Notes under the pieces: generated by a model
The model's database searches: none
What the model saw: only the letters and a program-made list of their open reading frames with translations
What the model was told of the DNA's origin: nothing
Part shown: one piece after another, positions 63,369-64,000 of the stretch
How the letters are laid out: each line of letters opens with the position of its first letter
How positions within the stretch are numbered: the stretch's first letter is position 1
Made by a program: the position numbers and the translations under genes
Source of the DNA: Bacteroidia bacterium
GTDB taxonomy: Bacteria; Bacteroidota; Bacteroidia; Flavobacteriales; Flavobacteriaceae
Reading direction: 5' to 3'
Assembly (NCBI GenBank): GCA_030427585.1
Contig: JAUIBW010000024.1
Span: forward strand, 1 to 64,000
DNA: 64,000 nt

Positions 63369-64000
63369 ATGAAAACACAACAAACTGCTATTGCTAAGTT
63401 ATTTATTGGGATTGACATACACAAGCGAAGTTGGAAGGTTCATTGTTCTACGGATCTGTCCGCTGGAAAAACGTTTTCTATGGTACCTGACCCAGAACAA
63501 CTTTTCTGTTATGTCAAGAAACACTATCCAGATTATAATGTTACCACAGCTTATGAAGCTGGTTGCTGTGGTTACTACGCTCACCGTTGTTTTGAGAGTT
63601 ATGGTTGGAAATCACTGGTTGTCAATCCTGCGGATATTTTTAGAAGAGGTAAAGAGCGATACACAAAAACTGATCGTATAGATGCTCAGCTCATTGCCAG
63701 AGAGTTAAAAGATGGTCGTTTAGAAGGTATAGAAGTGCCGGATAAGAAACGGGAACAATTACGCAGTCTATTTAGAAGGCGTAATGATTTGGTTAAAGAT
63801 ATGCGCCAGATCAAGAGTTATATTAAAATGCAATTACTTTATTACGGCATACAAATACCTGATGAGTTTGATAATGATCATTGGAGTCATAAGTTTCGTA
63901 TGTGGTTGGATCATTTAGTTTTTGAATATGAGCCAGGTAACGAAGTTCTAAAAAGTAGGATGCGTAGTTTTCGTTTTATAGATCAAGAATTTCGGAACGT
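63369..64000 (+). CDS. IS110-family transposase, 3' end outside the window
   Basis: At least 210 residues starting MKTQQTAIAKLFIGIDIHKR. The DEDD catalytic set of IS110 enzymes is visible: Asp in GIDIHK, Glu in AYEAGCCGY, and Asp residues in YTKTDRIDAQLIAREL. The basic region QLRSLFRRRNDLVKDMRQIK follows. The frame is open to the last base of the window, so the serine-containing C-terminal domain is missing here. IS110 elements lack ordinary terminal inverted repeats; the left end may lie near 63270-63368. Confidence 0.9.
   Translation, partial: MKTQQTAIAKLFIGIDIHKRSWKVHCSTDLSAGKTFSMVPDPEQLFCYVKKHYPDYNVTTAYEAGCCGYYAHRCFESYGWKSLVVNPADIFRRGKERYTKTDRIDAQLIARELKDGRLEGIEVPDKKREQLRSLFRRRNDLVKDMRQIKSYIKMQLLYYGIQIPDEFDNDHWSHKFRMWLDHLVFEYEPGNEVLKSRMRSFRFIDQEFRN

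Noticed and set aside
63391..63681. A 96-codon open frame inside the IS110 transposase
   Set aside because: The +1-shifted frame from 63369 encodes a clear DEDD transposase running to the window end; the 96-codon frame is a shadow.

Overview
The window is AT-rich DNA from a member of the Bacteroidota, most likely a marine flavobacterium. Three things point there: SusC/SusD and TonB-receptor genes with carboxypeptidase-like N-terminal plugs, starts without clear Shine-Dalgarno sequences, and promoter elements of the TAnnTTTG type. The exact genus (something like Aquimarina or Tenacibaculum) is a guess. No rRNA, tRNA or CRISPR array was recognised. Family names and literature comparisons are from memory; no database search was run.

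Layout. (1) 1-1100: an IS1-type transposase with two key residues changed, then a very small double-glycine leader peptide. (2) 1293-14250: a probable exopolysaccharide or cell-surface glycan locus. It has a TPR/outer-membrane-barrel protein, two STAS proteins, a flippase, a GT4 and a GT2 glycosyltransferase, and a translationally coupled trio (large polytopic membrane protein, Ig-like protein, GH5-like membrane-anchored hydrolase). Copies of one ~35-bp DNA element lie in two of its promoter regions. (3) 14479-32638: a complete hydroxamate (NIS) siderophore locus. One operon encodes a TonB receptor, a DUF4374-type lipoprotein and a PepSY membrane protein. An AraC regulator is divergent from it. 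A nine-gene biosynthetic operon carries a decarboxylase, N-hydroxylase, MFS transporter, fused acyltransferase-synthetase, separate acyltransferase, second synthetase, fatty-acid-hydroxylase-like protein, membrane acyltransferase and an RpfF-like crotonase with a one-base frameshift. The two siderophore promoters share an almost superimposable operator/promoter module with identical internal spacing, including two GACG sites 21 bp apart, which looks like the AraC target.

(4) 33026-39917: a DUF5694-like lipoprotein, an alkaline-phosphatase-superfamily hydrolase and a SusD/SusC uptake pair. (5) 40317-41636: an XRE-S24 repressor facing two small genes across a promoter that carries a 13-bp inverted repeat. 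(6) 42036-59515: the most unusual part, four co-directional genes ending in a 1201-aa and a 3989-aa protein. The giant protein has LysM-like modules, Ig-like modules and a long alternating amphipathic beta stretch. The first two genes encode paralogous two-repeat beta proteins. I recognise no characterised system here, and it is the best candidate for something undescribed. (7) 59544-61456: a perfect palindromic terminator, a decayed GIY-YIG gene and an AraC/VOC/SnoaL-like operon. (8) 61770-64000: a threonine-aldolase-like gene with a twin-arginine-type N-terminus, bracketed by two direct repeats like a cassette, then an IS110 transposase running off the end.

How the parts work together. The siderophore region can make, export, recapture and regulate one chelator. 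Cadaverine (or a related diamine) would come from the decarboxylase, be N-hydroxylated and acylated, then be condensed by two paralogous NIS synthetases. The three lipid-type genes at the end of the operon suggest an acylated or amphiphilic product or a coupled fatty-acid signal. The glycan locus combines polymer assembly, flipping, a trimming hydrolase and outer-membrane passage, with STAS proteins as possible switches.
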